Positions 1 through 7,293 of a DNA stretch of 23,109 nt are shown in pieces. A program made the translations under genes and the position numbers. The DNA comes from Muribaculaceae bacterium (GTDB taxonomy: Bacteria; Bacteroidota; Bacteroidia; Bacteroidales; Muribaculaceae): assembly GCA_016292745.1 (NCBI GenBank), contig JAEDFO010000039.1:1-23109 (forward strand), read 5' to 3'. Position 1 is the first letter of the stretch, and every line of letters begins with the position of its first letter. The notes under the pieces were generated by a model. That model ran no database searches. It saw only the letters and a program-made list of their open reading frames with translations, and was not told where the DNA came from.

Positions 1-91
1 TGCCTCGATGAAGCATAAACCAGGTAGAATGCCTCCAATCGCAAAAAAAGCAAAAAAATAGCACACAAAATCGATTTTTTCAGCCGAAATG

Positions 92-122
92 CTTGTCGAT
101 TCAAAAATTCTTATTACCTTTG
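92..122 (+). promoter_or_regulatory. Bacteroidetes-type promoter of tRNA-Lys
   Basis: CTTG at 92-95, a 19-nt spacer and TACCTTTG at 115-122 match the Bacteroidetes sigma consensus (TTTG, about 19-21 nt, TAnnTTTG). The start of transcription would fall near 127-129, about 16 nt before the mature tRNA. Bases 1-91 upstream show no gene or other signal that I can support. Confidence 0.7.
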
Positions 123-144
123 CACCCGAAACGAACAAAAAACT

Positions 145-217
145 GACTCCGTAGCTCAGTTGGTAGAGCAAATGACTCTTAATCATTGGGTCGAGAGTTC
201 GAGCCTCTCCGGGGTCA
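145..217 (+). tRNA. tRNA-Lys (anticodon CTT)
   Basis: The sequence folds as a full cloverleaf. The acceptor stem pairs 145-151 (GACTCCG) with 210-216 (CGGGGTC), with one G-T pair. The D arm contains AGCTCAGTTGGTAGAGC. The anticodon stem pairs AATGA (171-175) with TCATT (183-187), and the loop CTCTTAA puts the anticodon CTT at 178-180, reading lysine codon AAG. The T arm is GAGAG-TTCGAGC-CTCTC. The discriminator base is A217. The 3' CCA is not encoded (CAG follows), so it must be added after transcription. Confidence 0.97.
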
Positions 218-221
218 CAGA

Positions 222-254
222 AAGGAAACTCAAGCAATTGAGCTTCCTTTTTTT
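222..254 (+). terminator. Rho-independent terminator of tRNA-Lys
   Basis: A 12-bp stem with one mismatch (222-233 against 238-249, loop GCAA) runs into an uninterrupted T tract ending at 254. It starts five bases after the tRNA, so it ends a single-gene tRNA transcript. Confidence 0.85.
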
Positions 255-273
255 ATGCCCATAATCAAATAAT

Positions 274-317
274 ATGTTGGCAAAAAGGTTGCGGCACAAT
301 AACCTTTTTGCCAACAT
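274..317. repeat. Perfect 17-bp inverted repeat, unexplained
   Basis: The arms 274-290 (ATGTTGGCAAAAAGGTT) and 301-317 are exact reverse complements around the 10-nt loop GCGGCACAAT. Neither strand shows a T tract directly after the stem, so it is not a canonical intrinsic terminator. It lies between the plus-strand tRNA terminator and the 3' side of minus-strand genes. It could be a factor-assisted terminator, a processing hairpin or the remnant of a small mobile element. Confidence 0.85.
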
Positions 318-336
318 CTCTATCCAGGTGAAGGCA

Positions 337-528
337 TCAGCGCGGCAGTGGAGAATGGAACAGGAAGTCGTCGGTATGGCTGCGCACATATGCCATCAAC
401 ATATCCTCAATTTGGACACCACCTTCATAGCAATTAAAAAACGCATCGTCATCGTCGCTGAATTGCTCGGTGGTTTGATTCTGTAATAGGTTATTCAAAA
501 TTAACCAATATCTACGATACGACAGCAT
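337..528 (-). CDS. Possible small hypothetical protein (63 aa)
   Basis: This minus-strand reading frame starts at an ATG preceded by an A/T-rich stretch and encodes 63 residues, with an acidic run (FSDDDDAFFN) in the middle. The frame extends upstream to an ATG at 600, but that extension is rich in Pro, Arg and Ala and looks non-coding. I do not recognise the protein and see no signal peptide, membrane segment or domain. It lies downstream of the PorU-like gene on the same strand, and the 17-bp inverted repeat lies just beyond its stop. It may be a genuine small gene, a decayed fragment or chance. The rest of 255-694 holds only the inverted repeat and the weak hairpin at 628-653. Confidence 0.28.
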   Translation of the reverse strand: MLSYRRYWLILNNLLQNQTTEQFSDDDDAFFNCYEGGVQIEDMLMAYVRSHTDDFLFHSPLPR

Positions 529-627
529 TTTTACCAAACAAAAACGAGGATGTGGCGGTTTTCGCAAAGCGGCAGGCTCTGCGCACCGTAATTTTGCCAT
601 CGGATTGATTTGGATTTTATTCTATTG

Positions 628-653
628 AAAAAACGCATCAGCGGCATTGCCGC
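628..653 (-). terminator. Weak candidate terminator after the PorU-like gene
   Basis: Read on the minus strand, the 5-bp hairpin GCGGC-AAT-GCCGC (653-641) is followed seven bases later by six T residues (633-628). It starts about 40 bases after the stop of the PorU-like gene. The gap between stem and T run makes it a poor match to the standard form. Confidence 0.4.
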
Positions 654-694
654 ACAGTTCTTTGACGTGTTTATGCACAACTCGAGCAGTGGCA

Positions 695-3600
695 TTATTG
701 TGCGGTCACTGCCAGTTTCTTCGATTTCGTGGTCAGGCGTGTGCCATCGTCGGCGGTGATTGTGGCGCGGTATATGTAGATACCACGGCCCACTCGGCGG
801 CCGGCGGTGTCGCACAGGTCCCAATAAATCGGGAACGAGGTATACATGTCGGAAGTGCCGGCTTCTGATGTGCTCCACACAGGGCGTCCCATTAGGTCGA
901 ACACCTCTATGGTGATGTTCATCGACGATTCCGGGCGGTTATGCTGCACGTAGAAGTTCACGTCGGTTCTGGCAGGGTTGACACTGGTGTACACATTGCT
1001 AATTTCAGGCTTCAGTCCGGCTTTCACGCTGAACGTAACGGTCTTTTCGCTGGAATTGTTAAGAGTATCCCACACTCGCAGCCGCAGCGTATGCACACCG
1101 TCGGATAGGCCTGAAAGCGGATAGGCAATCGAGCCACCACTGGTGCCGATGCTCGGGGTGTAATAGTTGGTGATGTCGCTGTAGGTAATGGCTTCGTCAA
1201 GCACCAGAATCATCTGGTGGCCAATGCCCGATGTGGATAGGTTTATACCCGAGGGGTCGTCGAAGGCTGCCACCACAAGCGGGTCGGCATTCACAACGTC
1301 GCCATCGGTAAACGAGCTGGAATTGAGGCCAAGCAGTGTTATTTCAGGGCCTTCAACATCGTCGGATTCTTCGTCGCTGAACCCGTACACATAAAGGTTG
1401 TTATCGATGCCACTGGCCTCGATGCCGTCGGCGCTCACCGCATACATGTTGGCCATAGCCGGACGGTAATTATTGGCAATATCGGTAGGGATACGGAACT
1501 TTATGCTATATCGCCCGCCTTCCACCGAATCCTGTCCGAGGTAGATGGTGCGTAAATTCTCGTCGTAGGTAAATTCCACGCCACTATCGCCATTGCCATG
1601 GGTAGTTACCGATTCCTCGGCATCGTAAAGGCGCATGGTGATGATTCCATTGAACTGTGAGTCGATGTTGCCTTCAGCGTTGCTGACATTTCCATCGATT
1701 GTCACCTGCGACCCCGATTCAAGCACTATATCGTCAGCCGAATCGGGCGATTGGCCGTTAATGGCGGTTATGTTGATGCTTTCGGTGGGCAGATTCAGGC
1801 GCATTGCCGGGTCGCCGGTTACCGAATAGCGCAATTTGTTCTCGTTGGCACCGGGAAACATGTTCTTGGCATTTTTCAGTATGTCGCCAATGCGCTGGTA
1901 TCGGCCGTCGGAATCGCGGCGGAACACCTGCGAGCCGACATATCCGGTAAGCGTGCCGTTTTCGGTTATGTAAGCCACTCGCGATGTGCTTATCAGTGCA
2001 ATTGCTCCACCCGAGCGGTTGAGCCACAGCAGCTCGCCGCCCGACACGTCGTCGGAATCCCACCGGGTGAACTCGCATGTTGCAGTATAGAGCAGTGGCA
2101 AGTGCTTATAGTAGAAACGGGTGTTTATGTCGGTGATGTTCAGCATTCCCTCATGCGACCACCCTACCGGGCTGGCATGCCCAACATAATTCACCCATAT
2201 CGCGCCCTCCTTGAATAGCCGGAACATATCCTCGCGCGCCTGCGGATAGCTGCGGCCCGAGCCGGCGCTAACCGACTCATACGAGTCGATGTAAAGGCGG
2301 GTGGGTTTCATGCTGCTGCCACCGTTGGCTGTGAAGTTTGATATGAACAGGTCGGACTGCGACATGTGCGCACCGTTATCGTCGTCGTCGGCTATCACCA
2401 GCACGCTGTTTTTCCATATGCCGTTGTCGGTGTTGGATGTGTAGGCCAGCAGTTTGTCGACCATCTGCTTGGCTTCCGACGTCGATTTCACCGGCATACG
2501 TCCCACTGCTATGCGCATCCGGTCGCTGTCGAGCCTTGCACCGCTGTTATCGTCGAGAAATGCCAGGATGTCGTCGGTGTTGAACGATGTCGATTCGTGC
2601 TCGCCGTTGTTCGACTGCCATGTCAGCAGTTTCGGGAAACCTTGCGCCTTAACCGTCGATGTGATGGCGCGGTTGTCGTACGATGCACGGCCAAACAGCA
2701 GCACATAGCCCAGACGATGGCCATCGGTGGCCGACTGGCTACGGTCGTAGTACATTTTCAGCATCCTGCGGTATGCATTAATGTCGGGAGTGCCCGATGA
2801 GAATTCGTTGTAGATTTTCTGAGGCTCCACCACCAGCACACGCATACTGTCGGCGCTGCGGTGCATCTCGGCCACTCGCTCGGCCTGACTGAAGAACTCC
2901 GACGGGGTGATAATCACCAGGTCGGGCACCTCTTGCTGATGCAGGTCCTGGTTATCGACGTTCTGGACCATTGTGGGCGATGGAAATGTTGCTGTGGGGT
3001 TAAAGGCTATCATCTCACGATCTCCGCCATTGCCCGGTGCAAACAACATTGATGCCCCATCGGCTGTGGCACTGATAGCCACCGGGGCCGAGGGCGCGGT
3101 TACATCGAGCACCATCGTCGTGGCGTCGCCGCCCGACAGACGGTAGCATGCCGCTCCGTTGCCACGAAATGCCAGCGATGCACCCGAAAGACTAAGCTCG
3201 CGGGTGTAGTTGACGGTGATATAGTTGAGGTTGGCCGAATACAACGTACCCGAATATGAGTATGTTATGCCAAGCGAAAGGTCTTCATTGCTAAGTTCGA
3301 ACGACTTGTAGGTGGTTGTCATCTTCACATGCTCGTGAGCGGCATCGGTAACTGCCGATATGTTATCGGTCGTGGTCTGCGCCAGCGGTGTGCCGTTATA
3401 CGACAACGCTATGCGGCTCGAGCCGGTCATCACCTTGGCAGCAAACGAGGTGGCTGTGTACACCGTAGTGCCAGGCACAAGGCCCGTGAGCTTGAACTTG
3501 AAGTTCTGCGAAGTGGAATATTTGAAATCGTCGCCCAGCAGCAAACGTCCGGTCATGCCAGGCGTGGTGAGTTCTTTCTCGTAGTATGTGCGCTCGGTGA

Positions 3601-4114
3601 ATGTGGTCACTGCACCGGTAGCCGACGGCGTTCGCCCGATGGTGGCAAATTCCATATCGGCAATCTCTGCATTCTCAGTAACGAAATAATAACCGGCAGT
3701 GGCATAGGGATGCTGCACCTGGATATATGTGGGTGCATTCTGGCGCGAAGCAGTGCTCCACGATTCCGGCCCCTTGCCATAGAAGAGTATTGAGCCATCG
3801 GTATTACGCACCACCGGTTGCTGCGGAAGGTCGTCAATATAGGTGGTTTCGCTCAGCACGTCGCTGATTGGTGCACCGCCATAACCGAACACTCTGATGT
3901 TCTCAATATTGGAGAAACCCCACTTCGATATGTCCGACTTGCTGATGCGGTATATGCCGTCGTCGGTCACCTGAACCATCACCCACCGACCCGAGGAAAG
4001 CACCGACGTCGCCGCGAAGGCCGATGTGCCGAAAGCCGTTGCATCGGCCCACGGCATAGCCATGGCTGCAACAGCCAAAATGAGCGAGTATATATTAATC
4101 GTAATTCTTTGCAT
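695..4114 (-). CDS. porU: T9SS C-terminal signal peptidase/sortase, PorU-like (gingipain-type C25)
   Basis: This 1139-residue protein matches PorU, the surface cysteine protease that removes the C-terminal signal of type IX secretion cargo and helps attach it to the cell surface. Residues 1 to about 25 are a signal peptide. The C25 catalytic domain spans roughly 395-775, with VLLFGRASYDNR at 471-482, RIAVGRMPV at 534-542, the histidine motif NYVGH (catalytic His646) and TATCEF with the likely nucleophile Cys680. The 34-residue His-Cys spacing is close to that of gingipain. After it come beta-sandwich regions and a C-terminal FlgD-like domain (about 1035-1139, RGIYIYRATI). The length fits PorU. 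The gene lies 105 bp downstream of the GH25 gene, so the two may be co-transcribed, although a weak TAGGTTTA box is present in between. The partner gene porV is not in the window. Confidence 0.9.
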   Translation of the reverse strand: MQRITINIYSLILAVAAMAMPWADATAFGTSAFAATSVLSSGRWVMVQVTDDGIYRISKSDISKWGFSNIENIRVFGYGGAPISDVLSETTYIDDLPQQPVVRNTDGSILFYGKGPESWSTASRQNAPTYIQVQHPYATAGYYFVTENAEIADMEFATIGRTPSATGAVTTFTERTYYEKELTTPGMTGRLLLGDDFKYSTSQNFKFKLTGLVPGTTVYTATSFAAKVMTGSSRIALSYNGTPLAQTTTDNISAVTDAAHEHVKMTTTYKSFELSNEDLSLGITYSYSGTLYSANLNYITVNYTRELSLSGASLAFRGNGAACYRLSGGDATTMVLDVTAPSAPVAISATADGASMLFAPGNGGDREMIAFNPTATFPSPTMVQNVDNQDLHQQEVPDLVIITPSEFFSQAERVAEMHRSADSMRVLVVEPQKIYNEFSSGTPDINAYRRMLKMYYDRSQSATDGHRLGYVLLFGRASYDNRAITSTVKAQGFPKLLTWQSNNGEHESTSFNTDDILAFLDDNSGARLDSDRMRIAVGRMPVKSTSEAKQMVDKLLAYTSNTDNGIWKNSVLVIADDDDNGAHMSQSDLFISNFTANGGSSMKPTRLYIDSYESVSAGSGRSYPQAREDMFRLFKEGAIWVNYVGHASPVGWSHEGMLNITDINTRFYYKHLPLLYTATCEFTRWDSDDVSGGELLWLNRSGGAIALISTSRVAYITENGTLTGYVGSQVFRRDSDGRYQRIGDILKNAKNMFPGANENKLRYSVTGDPAMRLNLPTESINITAINGQSPDSADDIVLESGSQVTIDGNVSNAEGNIDSQFNGIITMRLYDAEESVTTHGNGDSGVEFTYDENLRTIYLGQDSVEGGRYSIKFRIPTDIANNYRPAMANMYAVSADGIEASGIDNNLYVYGFSDEESDDVEGPEITLLGLNSSSFTDGDVVNADPLVVAAFDDPSGINLSTSGIGHQMILVLDEAITYSDITNYYTPSIGTSGGSIAYPLSGLSDGVHTLRLRVWDTLNNSSEKTVTFSVKAGLKPEISNVYTSVNPARTDVNFYVQHNRPESSMNITIEVFDLMGRPVWSTSEAGTSDMYTSFPIYWDLCDTAGRRVGRGIYIYRATITADDGTRLTTKSKKLAVTAQ

Positions 4115-4219
4115 GTCAATAATATCGGCTCATGCGCTTCGACAAGGCAACTAAACCTATCGGCACACTCCTGCCTCATTGCATATAACGTAATTTCGCC
4201 ACGATTATTTTATGTGGCA

Positions 4220-4954
4220 TCAGAAAGTATATGAGCCGAGCCACTGGTTGAAGTCGTCCTGCTTGCTGCAGAACACATTCAGGTCGGTTTCTCCCGAAAT
4301 GCCGTCGACCTCGCTCCAATGGCTGTATTGCCATATGGTCCAGTCGATATCATCGCTTGGATGGGCAAAACGGCATATCCACAACGGATAGTTCTCGAAA
4401 TAGGCCTTACAGAAGCGGTGGTAGCCATTGATGTTGGTGTAGATTATCACCGGATAGCCAAATTCCTCGATATAGTCAATCATCTCCTGCAGACGCGTCA
4501 CCACGCTCATGGTCGAGGTCTCGGGATTGCCGTGCTCCTCCACATCGATGGCCAGCGGCAGCTGCAACGTCTTTCCCTTCAGACATCCCAGCAAGTTCAT
4601 GGCCTGAAGAGTGCCGTTGACGTCGAACCGGAAGAAGTGATATGCTCCGGTGGCCATTCCGGCTGCCGTACTGCCTCGATAGTTGGTCTCGAATGCCGAA
4701 TCATGAAACGATGCGCCCTCCGATGCCTTGATATATACAAACTTAACGCTGTCGGCCGCTACTCTGGCAAAATCGATGGTGCCGTTATGCGCCGATATGT
4801 CGATGCCGGTTATCGGAAACTGCTCATGGTCGATGTGAACTATCGGCGGAAACACCACACGATACACATAAATGCCGCCGGCGCAAAGTAGCGCCAACAG
4901 AACCACTGCTACCGTGACGATTATAATGTGTCTGCGAGGCCGATTATTTTTCAT
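4220..4954 (-). CDS. Membrane-anchored GH25 lysozyme-like muramidase
   Basis: This 244-residue protein has a basic N-terminus and a membrane segment at about 9-31, followed by a glycoside hydrolase family 25 domain at 47-240. GH25 enzymes cleave the MurNAc-GlcNAc beta-1,4 bond of peptidoglycan. Visible motifs are GIDIS (Asp52), KASEG at 76-80, YHFFR at 105-109, DVEE at 137-140 carrying the Asp/Glu acid pair, YTN at 172-174 and WQYS at 208-211. All expected active-site positions appear intact. The domain should face the periplasm, held by an uncleaved signal anchor. The gene is oriented toward the PorU-like sortase and has its own promoter at 4962-5018. A role in cell-wall remodelling is likely; one tied to secretion-apparatus assembly would be speculative. 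Confidence 0.93.
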   Translation of the reverse strand: MKNNRPRRHIIIVTVAVVLLALLCAGGIYVYRVVFPPIVHIDHEQFPITGIDISAHNGTIDFARVAADSVKFVYIKASEGASFHDSAFETNYRGSTAAGMATGAYHFFRFDVNGTLQAMNLLGCLKGKTLQLPLAIDVEEHGNPETSTMSVVTRLQEMIDYIEEFGYPVIIYTNINGYHRFCKAYFENYPLWICRFAHPSDDIDWTIWQYSHWSEVDGISGETDLNVFCSKQDDFNQWLGSYTF

Positions 4955-4961
4955 GTCATTG

Positions 4962-5018
4962 CAAATTTAGCAGATTGAAACCTCTTTGCAAAGTTAAATC
5001 GTCGTTTTTTGGCACAAA
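4962..5018 (-). promoter_or_regulatory. Two overlapping candidate promoters for the GH25 gene
   Basis: Read on the minus strand, two full promoter matches are present. The upstream one has TTTG (5018-5015), 18 nt and TAACTTTG (4996-4989), giving a leader of about 30 nt. The downstream one has TTTG (4992-4989), 19 nt and TAAATTTG (4969-4962), which would start transcription within a few bases of the ATG at 4954. The TTTG at 4992-4989 is shared as the -7 end of one and the -33 of the other, so the two could not be occupied together. Confidence 0.6.
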
Positions 5019-5093
5019 ATTTGCTCATATACCCGTTGAATACACCTTTTCGTATACCTACAATACCATTTCATACAAAAGACGTTCATCACC

Positions 5094-5124
5094 CTTGACA
5101 TATCTCCTAAAAATCTTAATTTTG
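5094..5124 (+). promoter_or_regulatory. Promoter of the LytTR gene, almost leaderless
   Basis: CTTG at 5094-5097, a 19-nt spacer and TAATTTTG at 5117-5124 fit the Bacteroidetes consensus. The predicted start of transcription is about 5129, only about three bases before the ATG at 5132. Confidence 0.6.
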
Positions 5125-5131
5125 CACACAC

Positions 5132-5509
5132 ATGGCAAAAGATACGTATCTTACATTTTCAAACACCATCGAGCTGTTCCGCATTAACACTCGAAATGTG
5201 GTGTACATACAAGCATCAGGCAACTATTCCGAGTTGTTCACTGCCGACGGAAAAAAGCATGAATTGCCCATGCAACTTGGACAAGTGGAAATGAAACTTG
5301 ATGCATGCCTTGAAAACAACCCCGACGCACACTTTGTGCGTATCGGCAAACAAGTGATTGCAAACGTAGACTACATATCTTATATCCATGTCAGCCACAA
5401 AAAACTGGTGCTTTCCGACTCGCACACCTTCAGCTTCACTCTTTCGCCGTCGGTCGAGGCGCTGAAATCACTTAAGGACTATTTAGTAAAGGAGACAGAA
5501 CAATGTTAA
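5132..5509 (+). CDS. Stand-alone LytTR-domain DNA-binding regulator
   Basis: This 125-residue protein is essentially a LytTR domain (about 12-120) with no receiver domain or membrane segment. Family features are visible: the opening strand ELFRINTRNVVYIQASGNYS, where the family has a dI-yi-a-gny pattern; a basic turn (DGKKHELP); and HFVRIGKQVIANVDYISYI, matching the conserved F-RIh-s-ivN-d-I segment. LytTR proteins bind direct repeats in promoter DNA, often of envelope or exported-factor genes. The next Met is residue 47, inside the domain, so the start at 5132 is well supported despite the nearly absent leader. The stop overlaps the next gene by 7 bp (ATGTTAA), implying translational coupling with the membrane protein, a plausible signalling partner. 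It may regulate its own promoter. Confidence 0.88.
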   Translation: MAKDTYLTFSNTIELFRINTRNVVYIQASGNYSELFTADGKKHELPMQLGQVEMKLDACLENNPDAHFVRIGKQVIANVDYISYIHVSHKKLVLSDSHTFSFTLSPSVEALKSLKDYLVKETEQC

Positions 5510-6438
5510 ATATATTCGACGACGACATCAACGACAACGAAATCCGCATCATCGGCAGCGCTCGTTCCAAAAAGTCGGGGAATCCCAACAAGCGTAACGG
5601 TCGTAAACCGTGTTGCTTCCGCATCAATGATTCACAAGATGAAAGCTGCGACAGCGGAAACCGCCCGAAGCGACCAATTTGGATTTGGGTGCTCGCGGTG
5701 GCTATTGTAGCATTGGTTGTATACCTGATAATGTCATTTTCCAATTCCACTGACAGAACGCTCCAAGTTTCAGTAGTTGATAAAGAGGAAATCGCTCCAG
5801 CCGACTCTCTGCCGATACATCCGGTTTCAATCAGCTGTAGCGACACCGTTATCGACGGTTTCAAGCTGAAGCTGATTCGCCCCGAGGAATGCCTCGCTGA
5901 ACTGTTCATCGGCGATAACCCCAACGCTGACAAATCCATAAAACTTGCTGTGCCTGCTGCCGATATCCGTGCCGACAACGGAAATATGGTGGGTGCATAC
6001 GTGTATCGCGGCGAACTGCTCAGCCAAGGAAAATCTAAAATGGGCTTCTGCGCCATTATCGATGGCGCCATCAATATCGGAATGGCCGAAAACACACCTC
6101 TGTTTGAAAAAGCCACCGAAACCGGCGGTTACTTCTTCCGCCAATACCCTCTGGTGGCCGAATATCAGCCTATTGCCCTGAAACCGAAAGGCAGCAGGCT
6201 GCGAAAAGCACTCGCCGAAATCGATGGATGCATCGTTATAGTAATGTCGGTCGACACAATGACTCTCGGCCAATTCGCCGATGCACTGGTTAGCCTCGGA
6301 GCTACCAACGCCATTAATCTTGTGGGAAGCAACTCATATGCCTTCATGCGCGGCAACGACGGCTCTTTGACTGAATTCGGCTCGCGCGACAGCGCTCCAC
6401 ATCCCAACACCAACTATATTATCTGGCGCTCACGCTAA
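5503..6438 (+). CDS. Membrane protein with degenerate phosphodiester-glycosidase (NAGPA-like) domain
   Basis: This 311-residue protein has a charged cytoplasmic N-terminus of about 58 residues, one membrane helix at about 59-79 (IWIWVLAVAIVALVVYLI) and an extracytoplasmic domain at about 90-311. The C-terminal part resembles the phosphodiester glycosidase/NAGPA family (PF09992): MTLGQFADALVSLGATNAIN at 253-272, followed by LVGSNS where active members have LDGGGS, then NYIIWR. The conserved Asp and two of the three Gly residues are replaced, so catalysis is doubtful and a binding or sensing role is possible. The 7-bp overlap with the LytTR gene suggests the two are made together. The family assignment rests on one motif region read by eye. 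It could instead be a lineage-specific domain. Confidence 0.6.
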   Translation: MLNIFDDDINDNEIRIIGSARSKKSGNPNKRNGRKPCCFRINDSQDESCDSGNRPKRPIWIWVLAVAIVALVVYLIMSFSNSTDRTLQVSVVDKEEIAPADSLPIHPVSISCSDTVIDGFKLKLIRPEECLAELFIGDNPNADKSIKLAVPAADIRADNGNMVGAYVYRGELLSQGKSKMGFCAIIDGAINIGMAENTPLFEKATETGGYFFRQYPLVAEYQPIALKPKGSRLRKALAEIDGCIVIVMSVDTMTLGQFADALVSLGATNAINLVGSNSYAFMRGNDGSLTEFGSRDSAPHPNTNYIIWRSR

Positions 6439-6483
6439 GTTTATACATCCACGTGCACATTTCATACAGGCATCACAGTTTTG

Positions 6484-6516
6484 CTTGGAAAACGCACATT
6501 CTCAACACTATATTTG
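6484..6516 (+). promoter_or_regulatory. Promoter of the YbjN-like/WG-repeat gene pair
   Basis: CTTG at 6484-6487, a 21-nt spacer and TATATTTG at 6509-6516 match the Bacteroidetes consensus. Transcription would begin near 6522, leaving a leader of about 95 nt before the ATG at 6617. Confidence 0.6.
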
Positions 6517-6532
6517 CATCAACGAGAAGCAA

Positions 6533-6589
6533 ATGGCTCTCCGCCAATATAAATTCTGGCGGCTCTGCCTGTCACCTCGCCTAAATTGA
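6533..6589 (+). other. Possible 18-codon leader ORF containing a hairpin
   Basis: Within the predicted leader, an ATG at 6533 opens an 18-codon frame (MALRQYKFWRLCLSPRLN) that ends in TGA at 6587-6589, 27 nt before the next gene. The hairpin CCGCCA (6541-6546) / TGGCGG (6557-6562) with a 10-nt loop lies inside it, so a ribosome translating the ORF would melt the stem. No T tract follows the stem. The ORF may be chance. Confidence 0.35.
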
Positions 6590-6616
6590 AATTATAAAAA
6601 ACAACACTATACTATT

Positions 6617-7237
6617 ATGACTGTTTTTCTTACTATTCTATTCTTCCTTGGATTAGCAATCATCCTGATTACATGGATTTGGGGCATGTTCTCCGGCAAG
6701 AAGCTAATCGACTCAACCAACAGACCGCACGATGGAGATGACCTTCCGAGATTACAAAACCGCAAACTCATGGAATCCATTTTGGCCCAATTGGGATACA
6801 ATTTTGAAATCGACAATGATGGTCATTTAAATGTAACTGTTGAAGGCAACATTTTTCATATGGTTTTCTATGGACATTATATACGTATTATGTCTCCGTT
6901 ATGCTGTGAGATAAGAAATAACAAACAGGATACTGACATTCTTCGTAAAGCCATCAACATAATCAACCATCGACAGCAGGCTACCGCTATATTGACCGAA
7001 CCCAATGAAAATGGAATGAGATATGCATTTTTCCGATACGACATAATGTGTCATCCTGCTTGCCCAACAAACGCCATCTACATTCAGGTAGTATTCGAAT
7101 CGATGATTTTCCAAGCATACAGAGATCTTGTGGAGACATTTACAGAAATGCATAAAGATTCTGAGAACTCCGACAATGCCGCTTATCCCGAGAATTCGTT
7201 CTACAAAACTAAAGCAAAAAACCAGGAACCATCATAG
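6617..7237 (+). CDS. Membrane-anchored protein with YbjN-like domain (tentative)
   Basis: This 206-residue protein starts with a membrane helix (about 3-24). A polar linker follows, then a compact alpha/beta domain at about 46-178 and a hydrophilic tail. The domain pattern (helix LMESILAQLGYNFEI, strand pairs around LNVTVEGNIFHMVFYG and IRIMSPL, helix ILRKAINIINHRQ, strands ATAILT and RYAFFRYDI, helix MIFQAYRDLVETF) resembles the YbjN/type III chaperone-like fold, which is a binding rather than a catalytic fold. I infer this from pattern only. Cys96, Cys97, Cys145 and Cys149 are present without an obvious metal motif. It has its own promoter and is followed 56 bp later, without a visible new promoter, by the WG-repeat gene, so the two are probably co-transcribed. 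Confidence 0.7.
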   Translation: MTVFLTILFFLGLAIILITWIWGMFSGKKLIDSTNRPHDGDDLPRLQNRKLMESILAQLGYNFEIDNDGHLNVTVEGNIFHMVFYGHYIRIMSPLCCEIRNNKQDTDILRKAINIINHRQQATAILTEPNENGMRYAFFRYDIMCHPACPTNAIYIQVVFESMIFQAYRDLVETFTEMHKDSENSDNAAYPENSFYKTKAKNQEPS

Positions 7238-7293
7238 ATTCCCCGCCCTAATCGTATAACACTTTTCAGTAAACTCCTAAATCAACTAAAACT

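Noticed and set aside
145..260. tRNA-Lys as an integration (att) site
   Set aside because: I found no second copy of the tRNA 3' end in the window and no integrase or mobile gene nearby.
183..389. Minus-strand frame ending in SVTPERLELSTQ
   Set aside because: It is the antisense of the tRNA-Lys gene, terminator and inverted repeat; this is a familiar false ORF produced by tRNA sequence.
1751..2218. 155-aa plus-strand frame inside the PorU-like gene
   Set aside because: It lies wholly within a well-supported minus-strand gene and has no recognisable features.
5060..5090. LytTR-type binding repeats upstream of the LytTR gene
   Set aside because: One partial half-site (ACGTTCAT at 5082-5089) is visible, but no second copy at the expected spacing, so autoregulation is not supported by sequence.
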